From Antarcticimicrobium sp. (GTDB lineage: Bacteria > Pseudomonadota > Alphaproteobacteria > Rhodobacterales > Rhodobacteraceae): a stretch of DNA of 64,000 nucleotides. Made by a program: the position numbers and the translations under genes. Below, piece by piece: positions 8,084-19,356 of this stretch. Location of the stretch: assembly GCF_029212575.1 (NCBI RefSeq), contig NZ_JARGPK010000066.1, positions 1-64,000 on the forward strand, read 5' to 3'. The stretch's first letter is position 1. Every line of letters begins with the position of its first letter. Under the pieces are notes generated by a model. It saw only the letters and a list, made by a program, of their open reading frames with translations, ran no database searches and was not told the origin of the DNA.

Positions 8084-9373
8084 TTGGACATCGCAACACG
8101 CGTCTATAATCACAAATGGAAGATCGATCCGATCGTCCGTTCGCTGATCGACACCGATTTCTACAAGCTGTTGATGTGCCAGTCGGTGTTTCGCAACAAG
8201 CCCGACACCCAGGTCGCCTTTTCGCTGATCAACCGCTCGGACCAGGTGCCCCTGGCCAGGCTGATCGACGAGGGGGAGCTGCGCGAACAGCTCGATCACA
8301 TCCGCTCGCTCAGCCTGACCCGAGGCGAGAGCACCTGGCTGCGCGGCAACACCTTTTACGGCAAACGGCAGATGTTCCGCTCCGACTTCATGGAATGGTT
8401 CGAGGGGCTGCGCCTGCCGCCCTATCACCTGGAACGGCGCGGCGACCAGTACGAGCTGACCTTCGAGGGCAACTGGCCCGAGGTGATGATGTGGGAGATC
8501 CCCGCTCTTGCCGTGCTGATGGAGCTGCGCGGGCGCGCGGTGCTCAACGATATGCGCCGGTTCGAACTACAGGTGCTCTACGCCCGCGCGATGACCCGGG
8601 TCTGGGAAAAGATCGAGCGTCTGCGCGCGGCCGGCGGCCCGCCGATCGCCGATTTCGGCACCCGGCGGCGGCATTCCTTCCTCTGGCAGGACTGGTGCGT
8701 GCGCGCCATGGTCGAGGGGCTGGGCAGCAGCTTTACCGGCACCTCCAACTGCCTGATCGCCAAGAACCGCGATCTGGAGGCGATCGGCACCAACGCGCAT
8801 GAGCTGCCGATGGTCTATGCCGCGCTGGCCGAGACCGACGCGGAGCTGGCTCAGGCCCCCTACAAGGTGCTCGAGGATTGGCACGAGGAGCACGAGGGCA
8901 ACCTGCGCATCATCCTGCCCGACACCTTCGGATCAAAGGGGTTCCTGGACAACGCGCCGGACTGGCTGGCCGGCTGGACCGGGATGCGCATCGACAGCGG
9001 CGACCCGGTCAAGGGCGGCGAGATGGCGATCGACTGGTGGACATCCCGCGGCGAGGACCCGCGCGGCAAACGCATCATCTTCTCCGACGGTCTTGACGTG
9101 GAGAAGATCGTCGATCTCCACGCCCATTTCAAAGGCCGGGTGAAGGTCAGCTTCGGCTGGGGCACGCTGCTGACCAACGATTTCCGCGGTCTGGTGCCGA
9201 ATGACGCGCTGGCGCCCTTCAGCCTCGTCTGCAAGGCGATCAGCGCCAACGGGCGGCCCACCGTGAAGCTCTCGGACAACCCCGAAAAGGCGATGGGCCC
9301 GGAAGATGAGATCGCCCGCTACAAGCGGATTTTCGGGGTGGGCGAGCAGGAGCGCATCAAGGTCGAAGTTTAG
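8084..9373 (+). CDS. pncB: Nicotinate phosphoribosyltransferase
   Basis: 429 residues. Makes nicotinate mononucleotide from nicotinate and PRPP, the committed step of the Preiss-Handler NAD salvage route. Family signatures include LIDTDFYKLLM near the N-terminus, GTRRRHSF and GTSN in the middle, and the phosphate-binding GMRIDSGDP segment. The best start is a TTG codon at 8084, preceded by GAGG with 6-base spacing; no in-frame ATG lies close by. It goes functionally with pncA upstream and converges with an aldehyde dehydrogenase gene 21 bases away. Confidence 0.95.
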   Translation: MDIATRVYNHKWKIDPIVRSLIDTDFYKLLMCQSVFRNKPDTQVAFSLINRSDQVPLARLIDEGELREQLDHIRSLSLTRGESTWLRGNTFYGKRQMFRSDFMEWFEGLRLPPYHLERRGDQYELTFEGNWPEVMMWEIPALAVLMELRGRAVLNDMRRFELQVLYARAMTRVWEKIERLRAAGGPPIADFGTRRRHSFLWQDWCVRAMVEGLGSSFTGTSNCLIAKNRDLEAIGTNAHELPMVYAALAETDAELAQAPYKVLEDWHEEHEGNLRIILPDTFGSKGFLDNAPDWLAGWTGMRIDSGDPVKGGEMAIDWWTSRGEDPRGKRIIFSDGLDVEKIVDLHAHFKGRVKVSFGWGTLLTNDFRGLVPNDALAPFSLVCKAISANGRPTVKLSDNPEKAMGPEDEIARYKRIFGVGEQERIKVEV

Positions 9374-9394
9374 GCGCCCCGACGCTTTTCGCCC

Positions 9395-10852
9395 CTACCC
9401 GTGAAACGCCGCCACTGTCTTGAGCTGCGAGAACCCGTAAAGCGCCTCGAACCCCTTTTCGCGGCCGTGTCCCGATTTGCCGACCCCGCCGAACGGCAGC
9501 TCGACCCCGCCGCCGGCGCCGTAGTTGTTGAGAAACACCTGCCCGGCGTGGAGCCGTTTCGCCAGCCGCATCTGCCGCGCCCCGTCGCGGGTCCAGACGC
9601 TGGCCACCAGCCCGTAATCGGTGCCATTGGCGATCGCCACCGCCTCCTCCTCGGTCTCGAAGGGGATCAGCACCTGCACCGGGCCGAAAATCTCGTCGCG
9701 GGCCAGCGGGTGATCCGGCGGCACATCGGCGAAAAGCGTGGGGCGCACATAGGCTCCCGCCGCCGGCGCGTGATCGACGATCCGCCCCTGCGCCGCGATC
9801 TCCAGATCGGCGCCCTTGCGGAGAAAGCCTGAGACGATCTCTTTCTGCCGGGCCGAGATCAGCGGCCCCATGCGCAGATCCTCCAGCGCCGGGCCGACGG
9901 TGATCGCGCCATAGGCCTCGGCCATGCGGGCCTTTACCGCCTCATAGATCCCGCGCTGCGCCAGGATGCGGGAGGAGGCCGAACAGGTCTGCCCGGCGTT
10001 CTGGCAGCCGGCGTTGACCAGGAAGGGCAGCGCCGCGTCGAGATCGGCGTCGTCGAACACCAGTTGCGGCGACTTGCCCCCCAATTCCAGTGTCACCGGC
10101 ACCACGTTTTTCGCCGCCGCCGCCTGCACCAGCGCGCCGGTGGGGACCGATCCGGTAAAGCTCACATGCTGCACGCCCGGATGCCCCGACAGCGCCGCCC
10201 CGGCCTCTGCCCCCAGCCCGGGCACCAGGTTGAGCGCGCCATCGGGCAGCCCGGCCTCCTGCGCGATATGGGCAAAGGCCAGCGCGGTGAGACAGGCCTC
10301 CTCCGCCGGTTTCAGCACCGCGGCATTGCCCATCGCCAGCGCCGCGCCGACCGAGCGGCCGATGATCTGCATCGGGTAGTTCCAGGGCACGATATGGCCC
10401 GTCACCCCGTGCGGTTCGCGCAGGGTGTAGACGGTGTAGCCGTCGAGATAGGGGATGGTTTCGCCCATCACCTTGTCCGCCGCGCCGCCGTAGAATTCCA
10501 TGTAGCGGGCCAGCGCCAGCGCGTCGGCCCGTGCCTGGGTCAGCGGCTTGCCCACGTCCATCGCCTCGAGCCGGGCAAGATCCTCCACCCGTTCCAGTAC
10601 CAGTTGCCCGATCCGGGTCAGGATGCGGCCGCGCTCCACCGCCGTCATCCGGCCCCAGTCTCCCCCGCGCGCGGCCTGGGCCGCGCTCACCGCGGCATCG
10701 ATGTCGGCGGCCTGCCCGCGCGCGATGCGGCAGATCTCCGCCCCGTCCGAGGGGTTGACCAGCGTCAGCGTCCCGCCCCCGGCGGGTGCCGTCCACGCCC
10801 CGCCGATCAGACAAAGCCCGGGATCGAACCAGATCGGGTTTGCATCGCTCAT
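9395..10852 (-). CDS. NAD(P)-dependent aldehyde dehydrogenase
   Basis: 485 residues, typical of the ALDH superfamily and nearest in style to betaine/gamma-aminobutyraldehyde dehydrogenases. Visible are the NAD-binding FTGSVPTG, the general-base Glu in LELGGKSPQ and the catalytic Cys in AGQTCSASSRI; the C-terminus carries LPFGGVGKSGHGREKG. The start at MSDANP is chosen because AAGGAG lies 6 bases upstream; a longer frame runs through the intergenic repeat and is unlikely. It follows the peptide-type ABC transporter genes on the same strand with a 103-base gap, which suggests oxidation of an aldehyde derived from the imported compound. The substrate is not readable. Confidence 0.92.
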   Translation of the reverse strand: MSDANPIWFDPGLCLIGGAWTAPAGGGTLTLVNPSDGAEICRIARGQAADIDAAVSAAQAARGGDWGRMTAVERGRILTRIGQLVLERVEDLARLEAMDVGKPLTQARADALALARYMEFYGGAADKVMGETIPYLDGYTVYTLREPHGVTGHIVPWNYPMQIIGRSVGAALAMGNAAVLKPAEEACLTALAFAHIAQEAGLPDGALNLVPGLGAEAGAALSGHPGVQHVSFTGSVPTGALVQAAAAKNVVPVTLELGGKSPQLVFDDADLDAALPFLVNAGCQNAGQTCSASSRILAQRGIYEAVKARMAEAYGAITVGPALEDLRMGPLISARQKEIVSGFLRKGADLEIAAQGRIVDHAPAAGAYVRPTLFADVPPDHPLARDEIFGPVQVLIPFETEEEAVAIANGTDYGLVASVWTRDGARQMRLAKRLHAGQVFLNNYGAGGGVELPFGGVGKSGHGREKGFEALYGFSQLKTVAAFHG

Positions 10853-10886
10853 CTCAGGCTCCTTCGACATCGGGCCAGACCGGGCC

Positions 10887-10928
10887 CTTCTTCTCGTTCC
10901 AAATACTCCCGCCGGAGGCCTCGGCGCC
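10887..10928 (-). repeat. Intergenic repeat element copy 1 (CCTCCGGCGGGAGTATTT type)
   Basis: Read on the minus strand this gives GGCGCC, then CCTCCGGCGGGAGTATTT, then ACGAGAAGAAG. A near-identical block occurs at 24032-24067. Here it lies between the double-ATPase gene and the aldehyde dehydrogenase and is preceded by a short GC hairpin (CGCCGC/GCGGCG). I remember such elements as common in Rhodobacteraceae intergenic DNA. Possible roles are transcription attenuation or mRNA stabilisation; neither is shown here. Confidence 0.7.
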
Positions 10929-10955
10929 GCAGGCGGCGAATTCCCGCGACCGGCC

Positions 10956-12544
<1,589 letters not shown>

Positions 12545-12548
<4 letters not shown>

Positions 12549-13360
12549 CCGCGCGTCACCCGCAGCCGGGGATCGAGCCAGTCGCGCAGCCCGTCGCCCA
12601 TCAGGTTCAGCCCCAGCACGGTCAGGATGATTGCCACCCCGGGGATCAGCGCCATGTGCGGGGCGAAACTGACCATGGTCTGGGCATCGGCCAGCATCCG
12701 GCCCCAGCTGGGCAGCGGCGGTTGCGCGCCAAGCCCGACGTAGGACAGCCCGGCCTCGGCCAGGATGCCGAGGGAAAACTGGATCGTCCCCTGCACGATC
12801 AGCAGGTTCAGCACGTTGGGCAGGATATGCTCGGCCGAGATCCGCGCCGCCCCCTTGCCCGCGACCCTTGCGGCCATGATGAATTCCCGTTCCCACAGGC
12901 TCAGCGCCGCGCCACGGGTGATGCGGGCGAAAACCGGGATGTTGAAGATGCCGATGGCGATGATCGCGTTGACCGCGCCGGGGCCAAAGACGGCGGTGAT
13001 CAGGATCGCGATGACAAGGCTGGGAAAGGCAAAGACAAGGTCATTGCCGCGCATGATCAGCTCGTCCGCCCAGGTGCCCTTGCGCGCCGCCGCCGCCAGC
13101 CCCAGCGGCACCCCCAGCGCCATGCCGATCCCCACCGCCAGAAGCGCCACCGCGATCGAGGTGCGCGCGCCGACCATGATCATGCTGAACATGTCGCGGC
13201 CGAAATGATCGGTACCGAACCAATGCGTGGCATTGGGCGTCTGCAGCTTGTCGGGGATGTTCATCGCCGCGTGGTCGTAGGGCGTCCAGACAAACGAGGT
13301 CAGCGCCGCCAGCACCACCAGAGAGGACAGGATCGCGCCGAGGGCAAGATTGCGGCTCAT
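12545..13360 (-). CDS. ABC transporter permease (DppC/OppC type)
   Basis: 271 residues with about six membrane helices. The N-terminal extension holds the family motif NATHWFGTDHFGRDMFS, and the binding-protein-dependent transport EAA loop is present (REFIMAARVAGKGAARI). It forms the channel with the neighbouring DppB-type protein. Start and stop overlap its neighbours by 4 bases on both sides, a tightly coupled operon. The imported compound could be a peptide, an opine, nickel or another small solute; sequence motifs do not separate these. Confidence 0.92.
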
Positions 13361-14304
13361 GTCCGGGCCCTCAGCCGGGGGTCGACCAGCGCATAGGCCA
13401 GGTCGACCATGAAATTCACCGTGATCACGGCAAAGACCAGCAGCATCACCACCGATTCGACCACGATCAGGTCGCGCGCGCTGATCGCCTGGAACACCAG
13501 CCGCCCGAGCCCGGGCAGGTAGAACACCTGTTCGATGATGATCGCGCCGGCCAGCAGGAAGGAAAATTGCAGCCCGATGATTGTCAGCACCGGGATCAGC
13601 GCGTTGCGGACCGCGTGCCGCCACAGCGCCTGGCGGCGCGACAGGCCCTTGGCGCGTGCGGTGCGCATGAAATCCTCGCCCAGGATGTCCAGCAGCGCCG
13701 AGCGCATGACCCGCGCCAGGATCGCCGCCTGCGGCAGCGCCAGCGCGATGGCGGGCAGGGTCAGCGAATGCAGGCCGGTCAAAAGCCCCTTGTCCCAGCC
13801 GGCAAAGCCGCCGGCGCCGAACCAGCGCAGGTTGATGGCAAAGACCAGCACCAGCATCATGGCGAACCAGAAATTCGGCACCGCCACGCCCAGCTGTGTC
13901 GCGCCCATCACCACCGCGTCGCCGGGGCGTCCGCGGCGGGCGGCGGCGTAGATCCCGGCGGGACAGGCGATCAGCGTCGACAGCATCAGCGCGTAAAGCG
14001 CCAGCGGCAGCGACACCCACAGCCGGTCGGCGATCATCCGCGCCACCGGCGTGCGATAGGTATAGGAGGTGCCGAAATCGCCGGTCACCATGCCGCCGAC
14101 CCAGGCGAGATAGCGCTCGGCCTTGGGCACATCGAGGCCCAGTTCGGCGCGGAGCGCGGCCACCGTGTCGGGCTGGGCGTTGATGCCCAGCATGAAGGAG
14201 GCCGGATCGCCCGGCGCCACCTCGATCACAAAGAAGATCACCAGGCTGGCCACGGCCAGGCTGAGGATCAGCGACAGCAGACGTTTGAGCGAATAGCGCA
14301 GCAT
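13357..14304 (-). CDS. ABC transporter permease (DppB/OppB type)
   Basis: 315 residues. It starts with MLRYSLKRLL, the usual beginning of this family, followed by a membrane helix and the EVAPGDPA motif; about six helices in all, with an EAA loop near DFMRTARAKGLSRRQALW. A longer frame with a TTG start at 14325 exists but runs into the hairpin repeat upstream, so the ATG is preferred. It is the first gene of the permease-permease-ATPase set. The binding protein is not adjacent; the best candidate is the gene at 15972-17462, on the same strand beyond three other genes. Confidence 0.92.
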   Translation of the reverse strand: MLRYSLKRLLSLILSLAVASLVIFFVIEVAPGDPASFMLGINAQPDTVAALRAELGLDVPKAERYLAWVGGMVTGDFGTSYTYRTPVARMIADRLWVSLPLALYALMLSTLIACPAGIYAAARRGRPGDAVVMGATQLGVAVPNFWFAMMLVLVFAINLRWFGAGGFAGWDKGLLTGLHSLTLPAIALALPQAAILARVMRSALLDILGEDFMRTARAKGLSRRQALWRHAVRNALIPVLTIIGLQFSFLLAGAIIIEQVFYLPGLGRLVFQAISARDLIVVESVVMLLVFAVITVNFMVDLAYALVDPRLRART

Positions 14305-14319
14305 CCCCGGCACGTTAGA

Positions 14320-14363
14320 GCGCAATCCGAAAAGTGGGAACCGGTTTTCGGAGCAAATTGCGC
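14320..14363. repeat. Alphaproteobacterial palindromic repeat (GCGCAATCCGAAAA...TTTTCGG...ATTGCGC)
   Basis: GCGCAAT and CCGAAAA on the left pair with TTTTCGG and ATTGCGC on the right, separated by AGTGGGAACCGG and an AGCAA bulge. This matches the general form of a dispersed palindrome seen between genes across alphaproteobacteria. It lies between the cupin gene and the permease operon, ending 16 bases from the permease ATG, so it could end the upstream transcript or affect initiation downstream. Confidence 0.65.
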
Positions 14364-14421
14364 GACAGGGAACGGGGCTGACGAGAGCCGTCCAGAGCGA
14401 TCCGTCCGACCATGCGGGTGG

Positions 14422-14826
14422 CTATTCCGGCGCGCGCAGATAATCGGCATCGCTCACCTGCTCCAGCCAGTCGGCGGCGCTGTCGCCCTGCTTCTCCTGG
14501 ATTGCCAGGTGCACCATCGCGGTTTCGGGCGCGGCGCCGTGCCAATGCTCTTCCCCCGGCGGAATCCAGACGCTGTCGCCGGCGCGGATGCGGCGCGGTG
14601 CCTCACCCCGCAGCGCGACAAGCCCGGCGCCCGAGAGAATATACAGCGTCTGGCCCAGCGGGTGGGTATGCCAGGCGGTGCGCGCGCCGGGGGCAAAGCT
14701 GACGCGCAGGGCGTTGACGCGGGCCGGGCCCGGTGCATCGATCACCGGATCGAAGCTGACCGATCCGGTGAAATACGCCGGGTTCGGGCCTGTGGTCGGG
14801 CGGCTGCCCACCGGGTGGATGTCCAT
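14422..14826 (-). CDS. Small single-domain cupin protein
   Basis: 134 residues. A cupin barrel with metal-binding motif 1 HTHPLGQTLYILSG and motif 2 in PPGEEHWHGA, so His and Glu ligands are present. It resembles the group annotated as (R)-mandelonitrile lyase-like or quercetin-dioxygenase-like cupins; the actual reaction is unknown. Two adjacent ATG codons occur; the second is used because its spacing to GAGGAG is better. It lies between the palindromic repeat and two membrane-protein genes on the same strand. Confidence 0.85.
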   Translation of the reverse strand: MDIHPVGSRPTTGPNPAYFTGSVSFDPVIDAPGPARVNALRVSFAPGARTAWHTHPLGQTLYILSGAGLVALRGEAPRRIRAGDSVWIPPGEEHWHGAAPETAMVHLAIQEKQGDSAADWLEQVSDADYLRAPE

Positions 14827-14912
14827 CATGCTCTCCTCTGTGCCGGTCGGGCCGGGGGCCCCGTCCGTTTCGAGGCAAGGCTAGGCTGTGCGCCGGGCCG
14901 GGTCCAGTGCGC

Positions 14913-15128
14913 TCAGCGCCCCCGGCGCCGGGCCTCGGCCCGCACGCTCAGCACCAGGATCGCCAGGCAGCCCAGCAACAGAACCGCCCCGCCGATCAGC
15001 GGTGCCACATGCGCCCCGGAGATCAGCCCGGCGGTGATCAGGACCAGCGCGCAGATCGCCGTGGTCAGCCGCGCATCGGCCACGAACATGCCAAGAAGCT
15101 CGGCCAGGACATCCTTCAGAATGGTCAT
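14913..15128 (-). CDS. Small two-helix membrane protein
   Basis: 71 residues: a short N-terminal amphipathic stretch (MTILKDVLAELLGMFVAD), two hydrophobic helices (about 23-39 and 42-62) and a basic tail ending RAEARRRGR, which points to a cytoplasmic C-terminus. Its start overlaps the stop of the larger upstream membrane protein by 4 bases, so the two are translationally coupled and probably work together. I do not recognise the family. Confidence 0.75.
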   Translation of the reverse strand: MTILKDVLAELLGMFVADARLTTAICALVLITAGLISGAHVAPLIGGAVLLLGCLAILVLSVRAEARRRGR

Positions 15129-15877
15129 TTCGCAACCTCCGATTCCGGTCTCCTGACCATCCCGGCCGCGCCCAGCCCGGCGATCAGGAACAGCGGGGCA
15201 AAGCCGAACAGGATCAGGTCATGGCCGGGCCAGTCGATGCCCAGCCCTTCGCCGGTCCAGAACACCCCGAAGGCCGAGAGCATCACGCCGACGCCGAATT
15301 TGAGCGTGTTTTCCGGCACCTTCGACAGTGGATGATGGGCGATGACGCCCACCACCAGCACCAGCGCGCAGGCCGCCCCGGCCCCCAGCGCGGCGGGCCA
15401 GAGCAGCCCGCGCCCGACGCCGACGGCGATCACGATGAACACCACCTCCAGCCCCTCCAGCAGCACCGCCTTGAAGGCGGTGATCCCGGCGATCCAGTCA
15501 TGCGAGTTTTTCTTGCGCTGAGCTTCGACGGCCTGCAACGCCTCGCTCTCATGCTGAAAAATCGCGTTCTCGTCATGCAGCGGGATGACCCCTGCGGCGC
15601 GCAGCGATGCCTTGCGCAGCCAGCCGATGCCAAACAGCAGCAACAGCACGCCGATGACCAGTTGCAGCAGATACAGCGGCACCCGGTCCAGCAACGGCCC
15701 CAGCACCAGCACCAGCGCGGTCAGCACCGCCAGCGCTGCGCCAGTGCCCAGCACCGCCGGTTTCCACCCGCGCAACGTTCCGACCACCAGGACGATGGTA
15801 AAGGCTTCGACAACCTCGACCGCCGAGGCGAAGAAGGCTGCGCTGACGGCCGGGGCGGCGGTTGACCAAGCAATCAT
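15125..15877 (-). CDS. Multi-pass membrane protein with duplicated E-x-x-E type helices (COG4280-like)
   Basis: 250 residues, about seven helices. Two helices carry similar acidic motifs, SAVEVVEAFTIVLVVG near the N-terminus and AVLLEGLEVVFIVIAVG in the middle, which suggests an internal duplication like that of cation transporters such as FTR1 (REGLE) or GDT1. A soluble loop at about 95-125 contains several His, Glu and Asp residues (LHDENAIFQHESE). I infer a cation transporter or channel; the ion is unknown. It forms a 4-base overlap with the small membrane protein downstream. Confidence 0.7.
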   Translation of the reverse strand: MIAWSTAAPAVSAAFFASAVEVVEAFTIVLVVGTLRGWKPAVLGTGAALAVLTALVLVLGPLLDRVPLYLLQLVIGVLLLLFGIGWLRKASLRAAGVIPLHDENAIFQHESEALQAVEAQRKKNSHDWIAGITAFKAVLLEGLEVVFIVIAVGVGRGLLWPAALGAGAACALVLVVGVIAHHPLSKVPENTLKFGVGVMLSAFGVFWTGEGLGIDWPGHDLILFGFAPLFLIAGLGAAGMVRRPESEVAK

Positions 15878-15931
15878 CTGTCCGGGCTCCTTTCACCCCT
15901 GTTCTGCGGCGGACTTGGCCGCGAAATGTCA

Positions 15932-15955
15932 AAGGCCCCGCCGTGGCGGGGCCTT
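15932..15955 (-). terminator. Probable intrinsic terminator after the peptide-binding protein gene
   Basis: AAGGCCCCGCC and GGCGGGGCCTT form a perfect 11-base stem with a very short loop, 16 bases after the stop of the minus-strand gene at 15972. On the minus strand the stem is followed by TTTGACATTT, a modest U tract. It separates that gene from the membrane-protein pair. Confidence 0.6.
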
Positions 15956-15971
15956 CTGTCGGCTGCCGGGA

Positions 15972-17462
15972 TCACTCCGCCCAGCTCACCGCTGTCAGGT
16001 CGGTCGCCTGGGTCGGCGCGTTGGACCACAGCCCCTGCACCCCGGCCTTGGCCACGCTCAGCGCGGCGAGCTGGAACAGGTATCCGTTGACGTAATCGTC
16101 TGCGATGATCTTCTGCGCCTGCTGCAGCATCTCGGTTCGTTTGGCCGGGTCGGTGGTGGCGTTCAGCGTCGTCATCAGCTCCTGAAACTCCGGGTTGTCG
16201 TACTGAAAATAATACTCCGGCCGGGCGTAGATGCCGATGTCCATCGGCTCGGTATGGCTGACGATGCTCAGGCCGAAATTCTTGCCGCGGAACACGGTTT
16301 CCAGCCATTGCGCCCATTCCACGTTGACGATCTCGGCGGTGATGCCGACCTGGGCCAGCTGTGCCGCGATGATCTCGCCGCCACGCCGGGCGTAAGAGGG
16401 CGGCGGCAGGTGCAGCGTGGTCTCGAACCCGTCCGGCAGCCCGGCCTCGGCCAGCAGCTTTTTCGACAGCTCAGGGTCAAAGGCCGATTGCCCGGTCAGA
16501 TCCACATAGGCCGGGTTGTGCGGCGCGAAATGGGTGCCGATCGGGGTGCCATAGCCGAACATGGCGCCGTCGATGATCGCCTGCCGGTCGATGGCGTGGG
16601 CGACGGCCTCGCGCACCTTGACGTTGTCGAAGGGGGGCTGCTTGTTGTTGGTCGACAGGATGGTTTCGCCCTCGGTCGATCCGACCAGCACCTGGAACCG
16701 CGGATCGGCCTCGAACTGCGGCAGGTTTTCCGGCGCGGGAAAGCCGCTGAACACGTCCACGTCCTCGGCCATCACCGCAGCAAACGCGGCGGTGGGATCG
16801 GAGATGAACTTGAACGTCGCCTCGTCAAGCTTGGCGGGGGTGCCCCAGTAATCGGCGTTCTTCTCCAGTACGATCTTGTCGCCCTGCACCCATTCGGAGA
16901 ACCTGAAGGCGCCGGTGCCCACCGGAGTCTGCTTGATGCCCTCGATGCTCTCGGGCGCGACGATCACCGCGTCACCCCAGGCCATGTTGAAGAGGAAACT
17001 GCCGTTCGGCTCGCTCAGGGTGACTGTGACGGTCAGCGGGTCCACCACCGTCACCTCCGCGATTCCGGCGAACAGCGCCTTTTGCGCATTGGCGCTGTCC
17101 TCGGCGCGGGCGCGATCGAGGCTGAATTTCACGTCCTCGGCGTCCATCGTGGTGCCGTCGTGGAACATCACCCCGTCATGCAAGTGAAACGTATAGCTCA
17201 GCCCGTCGTCGGAGATGTCCCAGCTTTCCGCCAGGCCGGGAACGACCGAGCCGTCGCCCATGAACCGGGTCAGCCCCTCGAACACGTTGGAATAGAGCAC
17301 CGAGTCGATGGCGCCGGCGGCGGCGCTGGTCGGGTCCAGATGCGGCGGCTCGAGCTGCAACGCCACGGTGATGTCGGATTGCGCCAGCGCCGCCCCGGCG
17401 CCGAGCGTGGTGCTCAGCGCGACGGCCGACGCGAGGCCCCGGATGAATCGTACGTGTTTCAT
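15972..17462 (-). CDS. ABC transporter substrate-binding protein, family 5 (peptide type)
   Basis: 496 residues. Residues 1-27 form a Sec signal peptide ending ALA, so the mature protein is periplasmic. The body follows the SBP_bac_5 pattern: [14 protein letters not shown] at the start, [14 protein letters not shown], and [12 protein letters not shown]. The start is placed at MKHVRF, with GGAAGG upstream. It is followed by a terminator and lies apart from the permease/ATPase genes at 10.9-14.3 kb. The same strand and matching family make it their likely partner, but this is inference. Confidence 0.9.
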   Translation of the reverse strand: MKHVRFIRGLASAVALSTTLGAGAALAQSDITVALQLEPPHLDPTSAAAGAIDSVLYSNVFEGLTRFMGDGSVVPGLAESWDISDDGLSYTFHLHDGVMFHDGTTMDAEDVKFSLDRARAEDSANAQKALFAGIAEVTVVDPLTVTVTLSEPNGSFLFNMAWGDAVIVAPESIEGIKQTPVGTGAFRFSEWVQGDKIVLEKNADYWGTPAKLDEATFKFISDPTAAFAAVMAEDVDVFSGFPAPENLPQFEADPRFQVLVGSTEGETILSTNNKQPPFDNVKVREAVAHAIDRQAIIDGAMFGYGTPIGTHFAPHNPAYVDLTGQSAFDPELSKKLLAEAGLPDGFETTLHLPPPSYARRGGEIIAAQLAQVGITAEIVNVEWAQWLETVFRGKNFGLSIVSHTEPMDIGIYARPEYYFQYDNPEFQELMTTLNATTDPAKRTEMLQQAQKIIADDYVNGYLFQLAALSVAKAGVQGLWSNAPTQATDLTAVSWAE

Positions 17463-17662
17463 GTTGTGGCATCCTTCCTGTTGCCCCGGCCGCTCCGGGG
17501 CCCTCATGGGAAGTGTCCCCCCAAATGCCCCCCGTTATCAAGGGATTTGATCGGCGGGCATGTTGGCGCAATCAGGGTGGAACGCCGGGTGAGGGGTTGC
17601 TATCCCCCGTTCATCCTGCCGCCCGTGGGTCCTTCCCGGCGGCGCCAGACAGAACGAGGAAG

Positions 17663-18496
17663 ATGAGCGCAACCGCCTCCCCCCCGGCCCTGACAGCCGA
17701 TGACATCCGCGCCCGCAAGGGCGGCGATCCCGTGGTCAGCCTGACCTGCTACACAACCCCGATGGCCCGCGTGATGGATGCCCATTGCGATTTCGTGCTG
17801 GTCGGCGACAGCGTCGGCATGGTGCTGCACGGGCTGCCCTCCACCCTCGGCGTGACGATGGAGATGATGATCCTGCACGGGCAGGCCGTGGCGCGCGGGC
17901 TGAGCCATGCACTGATGGTCGTGGACATGCCCTTTGCCAGCTACGAAGAGGGGCCGCAGCAGGCGTTCCGCAATGCCGCGCGGCTGATGGCCGAGACCGG
18001 CGCCGGCGCGGTCAAGCTCGAGGGCGGGCGGCACATGGCCGAGACCATCGGCTTTCTGACCGCGCGCGGAATCCCGGTGATGGCGCATATCGGGCTGACC
18101 CCGCAATCGGTCAACACGCTTGGCGGCTACAGGGTGCAGGGCCGCGACGACCAGGCGGCGGCGGTGCTGGCCGATGCCCATGCGGTCTCCGATGCCGGCG
18201 CCTTTGCCGTGGTGCTGGAAAAGATCCCGGCCAGCCTTGCCGACCGGATCACCGCCGAGGTGCCAATCCCGACCATAGGCATCGGCGCCTCTGCCGGCTG
18301 CGACGGGCAGGTTCTGGTGGTCGATGACATGCTGGGGCTGTTTGCGGAGTTCAAGCCGAAGTTCGTCAAACGCTATGCCGATCTGGCGCAGCAGGCCGGG
18401 GCGGCGATCTCCGACTATGCCGACGAGGTGCGCGCGCGCCGCTTTCCGGGGCCGGAGCATGTGTTTGCCGACCAGGTCAAGGGCCCCGCGAAATGA
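17663..18496 (+). CDS. panB: 3-methyl-2-oxobutanoate hydroxymethyltransferase
   Basis: 277 residues, full length. First committed step of pantothenate synthesis: adds a hydroxymethyl group from methylene-tetrahydrofolate to ketoisovalerate. Signatures include [15 protein letters not shown], the metal-binding [17 protein letters not shown] and [17 protein letters not shown]. The start at MSATAS has GAGGA upstream; a longer upstream frame overlaps the divergent promoter of the binding-protein gene and is not used. The stop overlaps the panC start by 4 bases. Confidence 0.95.
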   Translation: MSATASPPALTADDIRARKGGDPVVSLTCYTTPMARVMDAHCDFVLVGDSVGMVLHGLPSTLGVTMEMMILHGQAVARGLSHALMVVDMPFASYEEGPQQAFRNAARLMAETGAGAVKLEGGRHMAETIGFLTARGIPVMAHIGLTPQSVNTLGGYRVQGRDDQAAAVLADAHAVSDAGAFAVVLEKIPASLADRITAEVPIPTIGIGASAGCDGQVLVVDDMLGLFAEFKPKFVKRYADLAQQAGAAISDYADEVRARRFPGPEHVFADQVKGPAK

Positions 18497-19344
18497 GGGC
18501 GCCGATTGTCCGCAGGCTGGCGGAAATGCGGGCGCTGACGGCGCGGTGGCGCGCCGCGGGCGAAAGCATCGGCGTGGTGCCGACCATGGGCGCGCTGCAC
18601 CCGGGCCACCTGTCGCTGGTCGAGGCCGCCAAGGCCGAATGCGACCGGGTCGTCGTCTGGATCTTCGTCAATCCGAAGCAGTTCAACAACGCGCAGGATC
18701 TTGAGAATTATCCCCGGACCGAGGTTGCGGATGCCGCTACGCTCGCGCCCTATGCGATCGATGCGGTCTATGCGCCAGACCTGGACCAGGTCTACCCGGA
18801 GGGTTTCGCCACCACGGTTTCCGTCGCGGGTCTGACCGACGTGCTCTGCGGCGCGCACCGGCCGGGGCATTTCGACGGGGTCGCCACGGTGGTGAGCAAG
18901 ATCTTTCTTCAGACCGGCGCGGACCGGGCCTATTTCGGCGAAAAGGATTTCCAGCAATTGCAGGTGGTCCGCCGCATGGCCCGCGATCTGGACATCCCGA
19001 TCGAGGTCGTCGCCTGCCCCACTGTGCGCGAAGACAGCGGCCTTGCCATGTCCTCGCGCAACCTGCGGCTCTCGCCCGAGGGAAGGCAACGGGCGGCGCG
19101 GCTCTATCCGGTGCTGCGCGATGTGGCGGCCGAGCTTGCCGAGGGTAATCGCTTTCCGCCGCTGGCCGAGCGGGCGCGCGCCCGGCGCGCCGAGGCGGGG
19201 TTCGACGAGGTGGAGTATTTCGATCTGCGCCGCGAGGACGGCCTGCAGGCGCTCGATCACCCCGACCGCCCCGCGCGCTTGTTCGCCGCCGCCTGGATCG
19301 AAGGGGTGCGCCTGATCGATAATATGGCGGTGTCGGCTGTTTGA
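18493..19344 (+). CDS. panC: Pantothenate synthetase
   Basis: 283 residues. Joins pantoate and beta-alanine using ATP. The adenylate-forming HIGH-type motif is visible as [12 protein letters not shown], followed by SIFVNPKQF-like [14 protein letters not shown] and the [15 protein letters not shown] and [12 protein letters not shown] segments. It forms a tight operon with panB. The last codon is followed at once by a run of ten G and then the higBA promoter. Confidence 0.96.
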   Translation: MRAPIVRRLAEMRALTARWRAAGESIGVVPTMGALHPGHLSLVEAAKAECDRVVVWIFVNPKQFNNAQDLENYPRTEVADAATLAPYAIDAVYAPDLDQVYPEGFATTVSVAGLTDVLCGAHRPGHFDGVATVVSKIFLQTGADRAYFGEKDFQQLQVVRRMARDLDIPIEVVACPTVREDSGLAMSSRNLRLSPEGRQRAARLYPVLRDVAAELAEGNRFPPLAERARARRAEAGFDEVEYFDLRREDGLQALDHPDRPARLFAAAWIEGVRLIDNMAVSAV

Positions 19345-19356
19345 GGGGGGGGGGTC

